DNA of 64,000 bases, from assembly GCF_937616625.2 (NCBI RefSeq), contig NC_065575.1, positions 7,261,501 through 7,325,500 on the forward strand, in the 5' to 3' direction. This document shows, piece by piece, positions 11,194 through 24,230 of this stretch (the first letter of the stretch is position 1; the number at the start of each line of letters is the position of its first letter). The notes beneath the pieces were generated by a model. That model was not told where the DNA came from. It saw nothing but the letters and a program-made list of their open reading frames with translations, and made no database searches. The translations under genes and the position numbers were made by a program. Source of the DNA: Mercurialis annua. Taxonomy: Eukaryota; Streptophyta; Magnoliopsida; Malpighiales; Euphorbiaceae.

Positions 11194-14100
11194 TGTAATA
11201 CCCCGTAGAATTATTAATGTTTATTTTCGCTAGTGTCCAATTTTAATTAATTAGGACCTCGAAAATGGTGAATAAATTCACGTGATGAATTTATACGTGT
11301 GATAATGTGATTTGGTATGTGTTTGCCTTAAATGTGATTTTTGGCAATTTTACGTGTTAAAAGTGAATTTTGCGATTTTTCACTAAAAACCGTAAAAATA
11401 ATTATTTTAAATATTTTTAAAGGCCCAAAAATATTTTTAACTCAGCCCATATGATATGATTTAATGTTTTGAATATTTGGTAAAGTTTATTTTGCCCCTA
11501 GAGTTCGAATTATTTACAAGAATGCCATAATGGCAAACTTGTAAATAATTGAAACTTCAAATAAATATCTAGATATTTTCTTAAGCTAAACTTGGTGCCC
11601 AAGTCTTCAATCTTCTTCTTCATTTTTGTGGGTGCCGAATACAGCATAACTCACAACACCAAACTTTATACTTTTATTTTCTCTCAAAAATTTCTTCACG
11701 AAAATTGTCGGGAATATTGCGTAGATCGTGTATGTGTGTTTGCATGTTCGTTTGAGGTATAATTTCAAGCTCAAATCTTAGTTTTTAGTTGCTGATGTTG
11801 GTTAAGTGTTAGAAACATGCTTAGGATGATTTAAATGTGATGTTTGATGGATAATTAGTTGGTTTTGATTGTTGTTTATATGGGTTTCGGTTTTAAATAA
11901 CTTTTCCGTGAAAATTAAATTATTTATTTTAATTTTTGGACTGATCTATATGTTGAGATTTATATATGCTTTAAAGTGAAATTTTTGTGGATTAAAAATG
12001 TTAAACATTTCGGGTGTTAATTTAATTAGTTGGGTTTCGATTTTTAATTGTTTTAAAGTTTAAAAATCGCTTGAAAATGGTAAAAAAAAGGATTTTTAAT
12101 TTCTGGAAATAATTTTATTTATGGATGAGTTATATTTGAGGTTGATGTTAATTAAATGGTTGATGGTTAATTTTTAGCGGTTTAATAATCGGGTTTAATT
12201 TTTAATAACTCTATTCGGCTAAAATTGTTAAAAAGGGTAAAACTGTCATTTTAATTTCTGGACAGAAATAATTCATGAAAAATTTCTGTAAATACATATG
12301 ATAATTATTTATGGAATTTAAGTGATTTAATTGAAGTGTTTTGAAGGGTTGATAATCGGTTTTGACAATTAATTGATATTTCGGTTTTAATTGCTAAAAT
12401 AATGGAAAATAATTATTTTAAAAATTATGGGCTGCTGTTTTTAAAAGATAAGATTAAAAATCTGTTCAAAAATAATTTTGGTGAATTTTGGTGATTAAAA
12501 TGGCTTAAAATGGATTTTTAAGCGTTTTTAGCGTTTTTGAGTTTTCCGGCCAAAACCACCGGAATATGGTGAACGGAATATGAGTAGAGGGGATAGAGCA
12601 TGTTGGCTCAGTCCTAAACTCATTTGGCAGCAGTTAGTGCCGAAATGATTTTGGCAGAAAATCAGGGGGGGCCGAGCCCCGGGTCAAAAATATTTTACGG
12701 AAAAATATTTTTGGTTATTTTTGAATTGTGGAATATTTGATGAGATTTTCTAAAAATGAATTTTTAGAAAATTATGTGAATTGAATATGTGTTAGAATTA
12801 TATGGAATTATAATTCTATGTTTATTTATGAAATAAATAAACTATGTGGATAGAGTGTATCGTATAGAAATACGATGACGCGGAAAGAGATAGTCGGAAT
12901 CAAATTTGGTTTGTGATTATGTGGTTTATATGGTTGAGTCGGTCTAGAGTTTATTCTAGAATTTAGAGTTAATACATTTATTAATGTTTAATCTCTAAAT
13001 TAGATCCAGCGAGTTTTGTCGTGGAAATCGGCGAGCGAAGGTTTTAATATTTCGACGGGTGATATTTTTAAAATTTGGAATAAGCGAGTACTGTGAGTGT
13101 GTTTACAACTTATACTGCTAAATATTAGTATTAAAAATATTGCGAACTGCTTTACTTGATTTGCAAATGCTTTATTTTATTTTGAATTTAAATCGCATGA
13201 ACTATTCATAGTGTTGAAACCGATTTAGATTCATTGAAACATGCTTACTATTGGGCGGCAATAGTGCTGTGTGATCACCGGTATTGCATTTAGAATGGGT
13301 TGCATGTGAATATACTGTGTGAATCCTGGCGGCGGCCTGGAAAGTCAGGCGACGGCCTAGACTCTGTGTGAACAGATCTTCAGAGACAACGGAATATAGA
13401 CGACCAAAGGCAGGTAGAGAAACTGCCGAGATCTGAGAGGTTGAACCTTATAAAAAAGTGAAAATGGCGACGGTATATATGTACTGCCGAAATCTGTTGT
13501 ATGGTGAAAAGAGTCTAAAGACCTTCACATACGTAAAATATGAATGATCAGATTTGACGGGCTAGAGTACAAAAAGAAATGAATAAATACGGCCATGAAA
13601 AGGTTAACCCGAATATGATGAAATGATGTGGAATATTTATGTTTCCTGTTTTGAAAGCATATAGGAACATGAATCATGGTTTAGGGTTTCATATGAATCG
13701 GTAATCTGGAATGCATTGCTTTCATATTAATGTTTATTAGTACATGTTGTACGCATTCACCAGTTTTTATAACTGACCCCGTTGAATTTATAATTTTTAC
13801 AGGCGAGTAGTTTGACGTGTGGATTTCCAATTTCTTGTTCCGGGAATCCCTAGCTTGAATAAAGTGAGAATGACTTTCCTTTGTGTGTCTAGAGTTGCAG
13901 TAGCTAGAATAAATGAACGGTGGTACCTTAGTAGTCGTTGGACTTATTTATGCCTTATATTTTATTATAACGCTTAAACTCTGATAACATGTAATATGTG
14001 AATGCTGTGCGAAAGTCCGAGCGACTGCACGAGTATAAAATGTGGCGAGCGCATCTGCATAATGAAATGCAGTTAAATCCATAATGAAATGGTCTGCATA

Positions 14101-14437
14101 ATGAAATACGGTTAAGTCCATAGAGAAATGGCCTGCATAGTGAAATGCAGTAATTACCATAGTAAGATGGTATGCATGTTGAGATGCATTATAAACCATT
14201 GAGAAATGGTTTTGAAAACTAAAATGCAATAATTAAAGAGAAAATTATGTGCATGTTTTAAATGGTAATTTTTATAAGAACGTTTTAAACTGCGATTTTA
14301 AAATGTTCGAAAATGATTTGAATTCCGCGAAAAATTTTAAGTGATTTTTAATGTATTTTTAAGGCTTGCTACGGGTTTCGGAGCAACCACTCCCATTCCC
14401 TAGCGCCGGTCTCGACGCCGAGAATCGGGTCGTGACA
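11194..14437 (+). repeat. 5' LTR of the Tekay element (3244 bp)
   Basis: TG...CA termini. It is nearly collinear with 19542-22766. It carries about 18 bp (near 12145-12165) that the 3' copy lacks, and 4- to 5-bp indels near 11490 and 11570. The 3' quarter contains the palindromic 39-bp repeat array described separately. Confidence 0.93.
14055..14209. repeat. 39-bp tandem repeat of alternating palindromes in the Tekay 5' LTR
   Basis: Eight palindromic units start at 14055, 14079, 14094, 14118, 14133, 14157, 14172 and 14196. The spacing alternates strictly between 24 and 15 bp, giving four copies of a 39-bp repeat. One type is CTGCATAATGAAATGCAG-like, the other CCATAATGAAATGG-like; both have an AATGAA-like centre. 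Arms vary in matched pairs: the seventh unit is ATGCATGTTGAGATGCAT. The array lies about 230-380 bp before the LTR end, so RNA from this region could fold into a row of hairpins. Confidence 0.88.
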
Positions 14438-14786
14438 AAGGTGGTATCAGAGCAATGATCTAAAAATGGTTTCATTGCCTAAGAAAGGAGTAATGAAAGT
14501 TGGTATCATTTCCACTGACTGAGTGATAGTCGAAAAGTGGTTAATGGAAAAAGGTGGTATCATGGTTAAATACAGTGTAAAACGTGTACCTAGGAAATCG
14601 ATATATAGAGTCTACTGCAACATATAAGTTTCTGTCATGTCATTCGTTAAGTCATCATTTGTTTTTAAATATTCCCAGCTATGCTTTAGGATCGAGTCTG
14701 TATGCTTGTTAGGAGTAAGTAGAGCCTGATAGTATATGATTAGAACGTTAGATAAGATTTTTAATAGATGACGTGCTTTGATCAGA
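14438..14786 (+). other. Tekay leader region with primer-binding site
   Basis: The PBS TGGTATCAGAGC (14442-14453), complementary to the 3' end of initiator tRNA-Met, starts four bases after the LTR end. The rest of the leader to the gag ATG at 14787 has no coding signal. Within it the motif GGTATCAT or GGTATCA recurs near 14501 and 14554. Confidence 0.85.
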
Positions 14787-17700
14787 ATGGCTGATCAGCA
14801 TGATGAAAACGTTCATGAGGAGAACGCTCATGATGAGGAGTCCGTTCATAACGATGCGATACCCGCAGCAGGCGAAGGTCGTGGTCGTGGACGTGGTCAA
14901 GGTCGTGGTAGAGGCCGTGGGCCAAATTTTAATATTCCGGGCTTTGATTTCGAACAATTTTTAGCTGGCATAGCAGCCATGCAAACGAATTAAGCGGAAG
15001 TGCAGAATATGCACAGAGAGCAGTTGGATTATCAACAGCAGAGAGTTGGTGCTAATGTTGATCGTGATCTCGTTATGGCTTACATGAGGCTCAAGCCCAT
15101 GAAATTTGATGGATCGAACGATGCATTAGATTTCTTAGAGGAAGTAGAAATGAATGCTAGACGTCTTAATGCTAGTGAAAGACAGTCTATACTGATGGTG
15201 GAGATGTCAGTAAAAGGTTCTGCGAAGGATTGGTTTCAAAGACATATTCAACCAAGTATGGAAGAGATGACTTGGAATGAATTTGTCACTCGATTTAAGA
15301 ATTTCTTTCTGCCGTTTTCAGTAACGGAGAGTTATCGAGAGAAACTGTTGAATTTGAATAAGATAGGAAAGACGGTGCAGGAGTATGTGACGGAGTTCAC
15401 AAGATTGAGTCGATTCACACCTGATCTGATGTTGGATAGAGATAGGGTGAATTCAAGGTTTATTAAGGGGCTAGGACCCGAATATATTGGATTACTATCT
15501 GATGTTAGTAAGGATCTGGTTCAAATCATCGATAGTGCACGCCAGATGGAAACTACTTTGATCCAATTTGGAAGGATCACTGTTCCTGGTGAGCAAGTGA
15601 GAGAAGGAACTGCAAGTTCTAATACGAATAGGTTCGCTGGACCATATCGTAAAGGATTTAAGAAATATAGGAAAGATAGGAGGTTCAGTACCTCTGGATC
15701 AAGTTCTAGTGGACGAAGTTCAGGAGGAACGGTACCACTATGTCCAACTTGTGGGAAAAAGCATTTTGGAGCATGCTATTGGGCAACTAGAGGATGTTAT
15801 ACGTGTGGACAACAAGGTCATTACTCTAGAGAATGTCCTATGTCTGGACCACAAGGTTCAAGTGCTAGTGTTGTTCAACCAGTGTTTCAACAACCTAGAC
15901 CTGTATATCCTACAGTGTCTGGGCAGGCACAGAACCAGAGTGTGTTTAATGGACAACGTGGAAGAGGATATGGTTTTGGTAATCGTGGTGGAGGAAGGAC
16001 CACAGGCGGACGAGGATCTGGAGCAACTGCTAGCGGAGGGCAGGCTAGAGTTTTTGCGATCAATCCTCAGGAGGCGAATGCATCGAATGCGGTAGTGCAA
16101 GGTATATTTTCAATATCCTCGCATGATGCATCAATTTTATTTGATCCCGGTGCTACGCATTCATTTGTATCGTCGAGTTTTGCATTAAAATTAGGAATTC
16201 AACCTGTGATTTTGCAAAACCCATTGTTAGTAGCTACACCTGTAGGCGAAAGCATAGACGTTACTGTAGTGTATCCGTCGTGTCCTGTGTTAATTGGAGA
16301 GCGAGAATTGCTTGCGGATTTGTTGTTGTTAGATGTTTTAGAATTCGACGTCATCCTAGGAATGGATTGGTTGTCGCAACATTATGCGAATGTGGATTGT
16401 AGAGAGAAGATAGTGACGTTCCATGCACCTGGAACTGAACTTATCTCTATTCGGGGAGAGAAGTTGGAAACCCCAAAGAGTTTAGTCTCGGCTTTGAAAG
16501 CGAGAAAGATGTTAAGTAAAGGATGTCAAGGATTTTTAGCTCTAATACGAGATGTTCAGAAGGAAGTTGGAAGTGTGAATGATGTACCAGTAGTGTCAGA
16601 GTATTCTGATGTGTTTCCAGAAGAGTTACCTGGATTACCACCAGATCGAGAGATTGAATTATGTATTGATCTAGTTCCTGGTACAAGTCCAATATCGATA
16701 CCTCCGTATCGTATGGCACCAGCGGAACTAAAGGAGTTGAAGGATCAATTAGAAGAATTGATTGATAGTGGATTTATACGACCAAGTGTCTCACCTTGGG
16801 GAGCACCTGTGTTGTTTGTAAAGAAGAAGGATGGATCTATGAGACTCTGTATAGACTACAGACAACTCAATAAGGTCACAATCAAGAATAAGTATCCTTT
16901 ACCCAGAATTGACGATTTATTCGATCAATTGCAAGGAGCGAGGTACTTTTCAAAGATTGATCTGAGGTCTGGTTATCATCAGTTGAAGATCAGAAATGAT
17001 GATATTCCAAAGACTGCATTCAGAACAAGATACGGTCATTATGAATTTTTGGTGATGTCATTTGGATTGACAAATGCACCAGCGGCTTTCATGGATTTGA
17101 TGAATCGGATTTTTAAACCGTTTCTAGATCAATTCGTGATAGTGTTCATAGATGATATCTTGATTTATTCACGCACAGAGGAGGAGCATGCGCAACACTT
17201 AAGGATTGTGTTACAAGCTTTGAGAGATCATCAGCTTTATGCCAAATTCTCGAAGTGTGAATTTTGGTTAGAAGAAGTAGCATTTTTGGGACATGTAGTA
17301 TCTCAAAGTGGGATTAAGGTGGATCTTAAAAAGATTGAAGCTGTGATGAATTGGAAAAGGCCAAGTTCAGTAACAGAAATTCGTAGTTTCTTGGGTTTAG
17401 CTGGTTATTATAGACGGTTTGTGCAAGACTTTTCTAAGTTGTCTGCACCATTAACTAAGTTGACTCAGAAGAACGCGAAGTTCATTTGGAATGATCAATG
17501 TGAAGTGAGTTTCCAGAAGCTGAAGGAGTATTTGACAACAGCTCCAGTTCTAGCATTACCCTCTGGTAGTGGTGGACTTACAGTCTATTGTGATGCTTTC
17601 AGGATCGGGTTAGGATGTGTACTGATGCAACATGGTCGAGTGATAGCTTATGCTTCTCGCCAGTTGAAAAAGCATGAAGTTAATTATCCAACCCATGATC

Positions 17701-19506
17701 TAGAATTAGCAGCAGTGATATTCGCATTAAAGATTTGGAGACATTATCTATATGGAGCAAAATGCGAAATATTCACTACACAAGAGTCTGAAATACATAT
17801 TTGATCAGAGAGAGTTAAATCTCAGACAGAGGAGGTGGATGGAGTTGCTAAAGGATTATGACTGTACGATACAGTATCATCCTGGCAAAGCTAACGTAGT
17901 GGCTGATGCGTTGAGCAGAAAATCAGCAGGAAGTTTAGCTCACATTACTTTAGTTGAGAAGCGACCAATGATTAGAGAAGTGCATTCGTTGTTTGATCAA
18001 GGAGTTCAATTAGAGGTTTCGTATTTGGGGAGTTTGTTAGCTCAAATGACGATTAAACCTATATTGAATGATCAGATTAAGGAACTTCAGACAACGGATC
18101 CTCAACTAAAGCATGTTATTGAAGAAGTTCAAAAGGGAATGAACTCTGAGTATAATTTGAAAGGTGGTATTCTGAAATTTGGTACAAGGGTGTGCGTACC
18201 AAATGTAGAAGAATTGAAACAGAGAATTATGATGGAGGCACATGGATCTAAGTATAGTGTTCATCCTGGTTCTACCAAGATGTATCACGATGTTAAGGAG
18301 ATGTATTGGTGGAATGGTATGAAAAGAGATATAGCAGAATTTGTTGCTAAGTGTTCGATATGCCAACAAGTGAAGTTGGAACATCAGAGACCATTTGGAT
18401 TTTTGCAACAATTACCAATACCAGAATGGAAATGGGAAAGAATAACCATGGATTTTATTGTTGGATTGCCTAAGTCGCAACATGGTTTTGATTCGATATG
18501 GGTTATCGTTGATCGAATGACAAAGTCGGCTCATTTCATTCCGATCAAGGTTACCTATACGGCAGCGAAATTGGCACAGATTTATATTGACAAAGTGGTC
18601 ATTTTACATGGAGTTCCTGTGTCAATTGTGTCAGATCGAGGATCAGTTTTTAGATCTCGATTTTGGCAAAGTCTGCAAGAGGCTTTAGGAACGCGTTTAG
18701 ATTTCAGTACAGCGTTTCATCCCCAAACAAATGGACAGTCTGAAAGAACTATCCAGACTTTGGAGGATATGTTAAGAATGTGTGTTTTAGATTTCGGAGG
18801 CCATTGGGATGAGTATCTACCGTTAGTAGAGTTCTCATATAAAAATAGTTATCATTCCAGTATCGAAATGGCACCGTATGAGGCGTTGTATGGACGTAAG
18901 TGTAGATCTCCAATTTGTTGGGAGGAAGTTAGAGAAAGAAAGTTAACAGGAGCTGAAATTGTTCAGATTACGTCTGAGAAAGTGTCGTTGATTAAGCAAC
19001 GTTTAGAAACTGCATTTAGTCGGCAAAAGAGCTATGCTGATGTGAGGAGAAAGGATATAGAATTTCAAGTCGGAGATTTTGTGTTTCTTAAAATATCACC
19101 TATGAAAGGTGTAATCCGATTTGGAAAGAAAGGAAAGCTAGCGCTGAGATATGCAGGACCTTACGAGGTTATTGAGCGAATAGGAGCGGTAGCTTATAAG
19201 TTAGCATTACCGTCTGAGATGTTGCAAGTATATCCAGTGTTTCACGTGTCGATGCTTAGGAAGTATATTCCTGACCCTCATAGACTTATTCAACCGCAAG
19301 AGGTTGAGATAGACGAGGAGCTATCTTATGAGGAAGAACCTGTAGAAATTATGGATACCCAGATTAGGAAACTCCGTAGTAAGGAGATACCTATGGTAAA
19401 AGTGCTCTGGAGGAGCCGTACAATTGAGGAATGTACGTGGGAAACAGAGGCGGATATGCGGAAACGATATCCCCACTTGTTTGCTCAAGGTAATAGTTTG
19501 TTTTGA
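14787..19506 (+). pseudogene. Tekay gag-pol with chromodomain, broken twice
   Basis: Gag starts at the ATG at 14787 with an acidic, then RG-repeat-rich N-terminus, and is stopped by an in-frame TAA at 14991-14993; the same frame reopens at once. Following are the retrotransposon gag core, CCHC knuckle [14 protein letters not shown] (near 15795), protease with [12 protein letters not shown] (near 16140), RT with [10 protein letters not shown] and FIDD (near 17150), and RNase H. At about 17774-17780, where gypsy RNase H has its conserved TDH motif, about two bases are missing and the frame shifts; the first frame ends at 17804. Integrase follows in the new frame: zinc-binding H...CSICQQ, then D (TMDFIVGLP), D (IVSDRG) and E (QSERTIQ). 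A chromodomain-like C-terminus ([16 protein letters not shown]) ends at 19506. The element cannot make its own full polyprotein. Confidence 0.9.
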
Positions 19507-19528
19507 AATTCGAGGACGAATTTCTTAT

Positions 19529-19541
19529 AAGGAGGGGTGAC
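19529..19541 (+). other. Tekay polypurine tract
   Basis: AAGGAGGGGTGAC immediately precedes the 3' LTR that starts at 19542, the expected place for plus-strand priming. Confidence 0.8.
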
Positions 19542-22500
19542 TGTAATACCCCGTAGAATTATTAGTGTTTATTTTCGCTAGTGTCCAATTTTAATTAATT
19601 AGGACCTCGAAAATGGTGAATAAATTCACGTGATGAATTTATACGTGTGATAATGTGATTTGGTATGTGTTTGCCTTAAATGTGATTTTTGGCAATTTTA
19701 CGTGTTAAAAGTGAATTTTGCGATTTTTCACTAAAAACCGTAAAAATAATTATTTTAAATATTTTTAAAGGACCAAAAATATTTTTAACTCAGCCCATAT
19801 GATATGATTTAATGTTTTGAATATTTGGTAAAGTTGAATTTATTTTGCCCCTAGAGTTCGAATTATTTACAAGAATGCCATAATGGCAAGCTTGTAAATA
19901 ATTGAAACTTCAAATATCTAGATATTTTTTAAGCTAAACTTGGTGCCCAAGTCTTCAATCTTCTTCTTCATTTTTGTGGGTGCCGAATACACCATAACTC
20001 ACAACACCAAGCTTTATACTTTTATTTTCTCTCAAAAATTTCTTCACGAAAATTGTCGGGAATATTGCGTAGATCGTGTATGTGTGTTTGCATGTTCGTT
20101 TGAGGTATAATTTCAAGCTCAAATCTTAGTTTTTAGTTTCTGATGTTGGTTAAGTGTTAGAAACATGCTTAGGATGGTTTAAATGTGATGTTTGATGGAT
20201 AATTAGTTGGTTTTGATTGTTGTTTATATGGGTTTCGGTTTTAAATAACTTTTCCGTGAAAATTAAATTATTTATTTTAATTTTTGGGCTGATCTATATG
20301 TTGAGATTTATATATGCTTTAAAGTGAAATTTTTGTGGATTAAAAATGTTAAACATTTCGGGTGTTAATTTAATTAGTTGGGTTTCGATTTTTAATTGTT
20401 TTAAAGCTTAAAAATCGCTTGAAAATGGTAAAAAAAAGGATTTTTAATTTCTGGAAATAATTTTATTTATGGATGAGTTATATTTGAGGTTGATGGTTAA
20501 TTTTTAGCGGTTTAATAATCAGGTTTAATTTTTAATAACTCTATTCGGCTAAAATTGTTAAAAAGGGTAAAACTGTCATTTTAATTTCTGGACAGAAATA
20601 ATTCATGAAAAATTTCTGGAAATACATATGATAATTATTTATGGAATTTAAGTGATTTAATTGAAGTGTTTTGAAGGGTTGATAATCGGTTTTGACAATT
20701 AATTGATATTTCGGTTTTAATTGCTAAAATAATGGAAAATAATTATTTTAAAAATTATGGGCTGCTGTTTTTAAAAGATAAGATTAAAAATCTGTTCAAA
20801 AATAATTTTGGTGAATTTTGGTGATTAAAATGGCTTAAAATGGATTTTTAAGCGTTTTTAGCGTTTTTGAGTTTTCCGGCCAAAACCACCGGAATATAGT
20901 GAACGGAATATGAGTAGAGGGGATAGAGCATGTTGGCTCAGTCCTAAACTCATTTGGCAGCAGTTAGTGCCGAAATGATTTTGGCAGAAAATCAGGGGGG
21001 CCGAGCCCCGGGTCAAAAATATTTTACGGAAAATTATTTTTGGTTATTTTTGAATTGTGGAATATTTGATGAGATTTTCTAAAAATGAATTTTTAGAAAA
21101 TTATGTGAATTGAATATGTGTTAGAATTATATGGAATTATAATTCTATGTTTATTTATGAAATAAATAAACTATGTGGATAGAGTGTATCGTATAGAAAT
21201 ACGATGACGCGGAAAGAGATAGTCGGAATCAAATTTGGTTTGTGATTATGTGGTTTATATGGTTGAGTCGGTCTAGAGTTTATTCTAGAATTTAGAGTTA
21301 ATACATTTATTAATGTTTAATCTCTAAATTAGATCCAGCGAGTTTTGTCGTGGAAACCGGCGAGCGAAGGTTTTAATATTTCGACGGGTGATATTTTTAA
21401 AATTTGGAATAAGCGAGTACTGTGAGTGTGTTTACAACTTATACTGCTAAATATTAGTATTAAAAATATTGCGAACTGCTTTACTTGATTTGCAAATGCT
21501 TTATTTTATTTTGAATTTAAATCGCATGAACTATTCATAGTGTTGAAACCGATTTAGATTCATTGAAACATGCTTACTATTGGGCGGCAATAGTGCTGTG
21601 TGATCACCGGTATTGCATTTAGAATGGGTTGCATGTGAATATACTGTGTGAATCCTGGCGACGGCCTGGAAAGTCAGGCGACGGCCTAGACTCTGTGTGA
21701 ACAGATCTTCAGAGGCAACGGAATATAGACGACCAAAGGCAGGTAGAGAAACTGCCGAGATCTGAGAGGTTTAACCTTATAAAAAAGTGAAAATGGCGAC
21801 GGTATATATGTACTGCGGAAATCTGTTGTATGGTGAAAAGAGTCTAAAGACGTTCACATACGTAAAATATGAATGATCAGATTTGACGGGCTAGAGTACA
21901 AAAAGAAATGAATAAATACGGCCATGAAAAGGTTAACCCGAATATGATGAAATGATGTGGAATATTTATGTTTCCTGTTTTGAAAGCATATAGGAACATG
22001 AATCATGGTTTAGGGTTTCATATGAATCGGTAATCTGGAATGCATTGCTTTCATATTAATGTTTATTAGTACATGTTGTACGCATTCACCAGTTTTTATA
22101 ACTGACCCCGTTGAATTTATAATTTTTACAGGCGAGTAGTTTGACGTGTGGATTTCCAATTTCTTGTTCCGGGAATCCCTAGCTTGAATAAAGTGAGAAT
22201 GACTTTCCTTTGTGTGTCTAGAGTTGCAGTAGCTAGAATAAATGAACGGTGGTACCTTAGTAGTCGTTGGACTTATTTATGCCTTATATTTTATTATAAC
22301 GCTTAAACTCTGATAATATGTAATATGTGAATGCTGTGCGAAAGTCCGAGCGACTGCACGAGTATAAAATGCGGCGAGCGCATCTGCATAATGAAATGCA
22401 GTTAAATCCATAATGAAATGGTCTGCATAATGAAATGCGGTTAAGTCCATAGAGAAATGGCCTGCATAGTGAAATGCAGTAATTACCATAGTAAGATGGT

Positions 22501-22766
22501 ATGCATGTTGAGATGCATTATAAACCATAGAGAAATGGTTTTGAAAACTAAAATGCAATAATTAAAGAGAAAATTATGTGCATGTTTTAAATGGTAATTT
22601 TTATAAGAACGTTTTAAACTGCGATTTTAAAATGTTCGAAAATGATTTGAATTCCGCGAAATTTTTTAAGTGATTTTTAATGTATTTTTAAGGCTTGCTA
22701 CGGGTTTCGGAGCAACCACTCCCATTCCCTAGCGCCGGTCTCGACGCCGAGAATCGGGTCGTGACA
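19542..22766 (+). repeat. 3' LTR of the Tekay element (3225 bp)
   Basis: Pairs with 11194-14437. It is followed by the AAAGT target copy at 22767-22771. It repeats the alternating palindrome array at 22384-22538. There the fifth-type unit that reads ...AATACGG in the 5' LTR reads ...AATGCGG. Confidence 0.93.
22384..22538. repeat. 39-bp palindromic tandem repeat, 3' LTR copy
   Basis: Same eight-unit array as at 14055-14209, starting with CTGCATAATGAAATGCAG at 22384 and ending with CCATAGAGAAATGG at 22525-22538. The last unit differs from the 5' copy by one base (CCATTGAG versus CCATAGAG) in the loop, leaving the arms intact. Confidence 0.88.
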
Positions 22767-23714
22767 AAAGTCTAGTATGACATCAGTAGGAAGATAATAC
22801 CGTTAAGTCAAGACTTTCTTTTGAGGCATTCAGACTTTACTTTACTTGCTCTTGCTGATATGATCTTTTCTCTTGTTGAAGAAGTGGAGTTTGCCCACCC
22901 TTTCATAGAGTAACGGCAACCAGATCTCAACTATCAATAGATTTCTCGTACCATCCCAAGATCCACTAATAATAAATTAATTAACTTACATAATAAATAA
23001 ATAAATTTAAATGTGTAGTTGATATGTTATGCGCGCAGCGCGTTTAATCAGTTTAATTGATTATTACCATGTCAAACCCACTTAATTGTATAATTATGTC
23101 AAATATTATCAGCTCCATTTTTCTTCAAAAAAATAAATAAATTTATATTTTTCTAAATGTTCAAAAAAATAATGAATAAAAAATAAATTTGATATATTCG
23201 AAAGTAAACATCTCATATTGAAAAGCAATCTTTATGTGTGTTTCGTGGATAACTGATAAAATTATTTTTAAATTTAAATATTTAATTTTCTTTATCAATT
23301 GTGATTACTTTTTTTATTTTATATAATTATATATTAATTTTAAAAGTTTAGTATAATTATATTCAAATTTTTGCATTTTATTTATAAATTCAATTTTTTG
23401 TGTCATTTATAAATTTTTTCAACTTTTTGAGTACAATTTATAATTTTATCATGTTTATGTGTACAATCATTGCTGCCATTATTTCATGAGTGCAAGGAGT
23501 AATTTTATTTAAATTTTTATTATTTTATTATATCACTTGTTATAGTGATGTATAATTTATAAACCTTTTGATTTGATCATATATTTTAAAGATGTCAAAA
23601 GAAAAATCATATATTTTAAAAAGTCACGCAATTAACAATGAAATATTAATTTAAAATTATAAAATTTAACAGTTTATTCTTATAAATATACATATGACTT
23701 AGTAACCATTTTTT

Positions 23715-24230
23715 TAATTATTATTTCATGAATGTCCATTGTCATATGGACATAATTATTACTCCCCCCGTTTAATTTTAATAGTCTATCTAGTGAATTT
23801 TATTTATCTTTTTTAATTATTTATTTAAAATTTTAAAATAATATTAACTATTATTTTTTAAATTTATCCCTCTCCTAATAAATAACTCTATAATTTAACT
23901 TATAAAGTATTTATTATATAGTAAAATTATATTAGTATTTATTTTTATAATTTAAAATAAAAAATTATTTTAAATATGTATAATTTTGGCTAAATAAATA
24001 ACTAAAAAAACGGAGGTAGTATAAGAAAATAAATATACATAATAAGAGTGAAGTACTCACGTGGCTTCTAGAAGACTTATCAAAACTATGCAGTCAAGAT
24101 GTGTCTTTCCTAGTGGACTTACACTCATTATGTCAAAGTTGCAATAGTGCCTACCTTTTTTTGGCCTTTGTTATTCTTTACTACAACTGAATTTTCTTTT
24201 TAATTACATAAATATTGGAAATTTTTCAAG
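23715..24230 (+). repeat. Inverted-duplicate block, MITE-bearing copy
   Basis: Outside the Stowaway MITE this block matches the reverse complement of about 46690-46950 at a level I judge to be 80-90%. Shared landmarks include TTATTTCATGAATGT, AAGTACTCAC, GGCTTCTAGAAGACTTATC, TAGTGCCTACC and CTTTACTACA in the same order. Nature unknown; it is not coding. Confidence 0.75.
23762..24019. mobile_element. Stowaway-type MITE (258 bp)
   Basis: Terminal inverted repeats CTCCCCCCGTTTAATTTTAA and, at the other end, AAAACGGAGGTAG, with TA on both sides (23760-23761 and 24020-24021). The CTCCCTCCGT-like end and TA duplication are typical of Stowaway (Tc1/mariner) MITEs. The inverted paralogous block at 46690-46950 lacks it, which confirms the insertion. 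Confidence 0.85.

Larger units (their letters stand above)
11194..22766 (+). mobile_element. Tekay/Del-type chromovirus, complete but coding-defective
   Basis: An 11.6-kb Ty3/gypsy element bounded by the 5-bp target duplication AAAGT (11189-11193 and 22767-22771). Both LTRs start TGTAATACCCCG and end GTCGTGACA. Inside are a PBS of the initiator-tRNA-Met type (14442-14453), a gag-pol frame, and a polypurine tract at 19529-19541. LTRs over 3 kb together with a C-terminal chromodomain point to the Tekay (Del) clade. By eye the LTRs differ by about 25 substitutions and a handful of short indels over 3.2 kb, so the insertion is fairly young but older than the Tat element at 26004. Confidence 0.93.

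Noticed and set aside
23020..23050. Helitron 3' end (GCGCGCAGCGCG hairpin)
   Set aside because: No CTRR end right after the hairpin and no matching TC start could be found.
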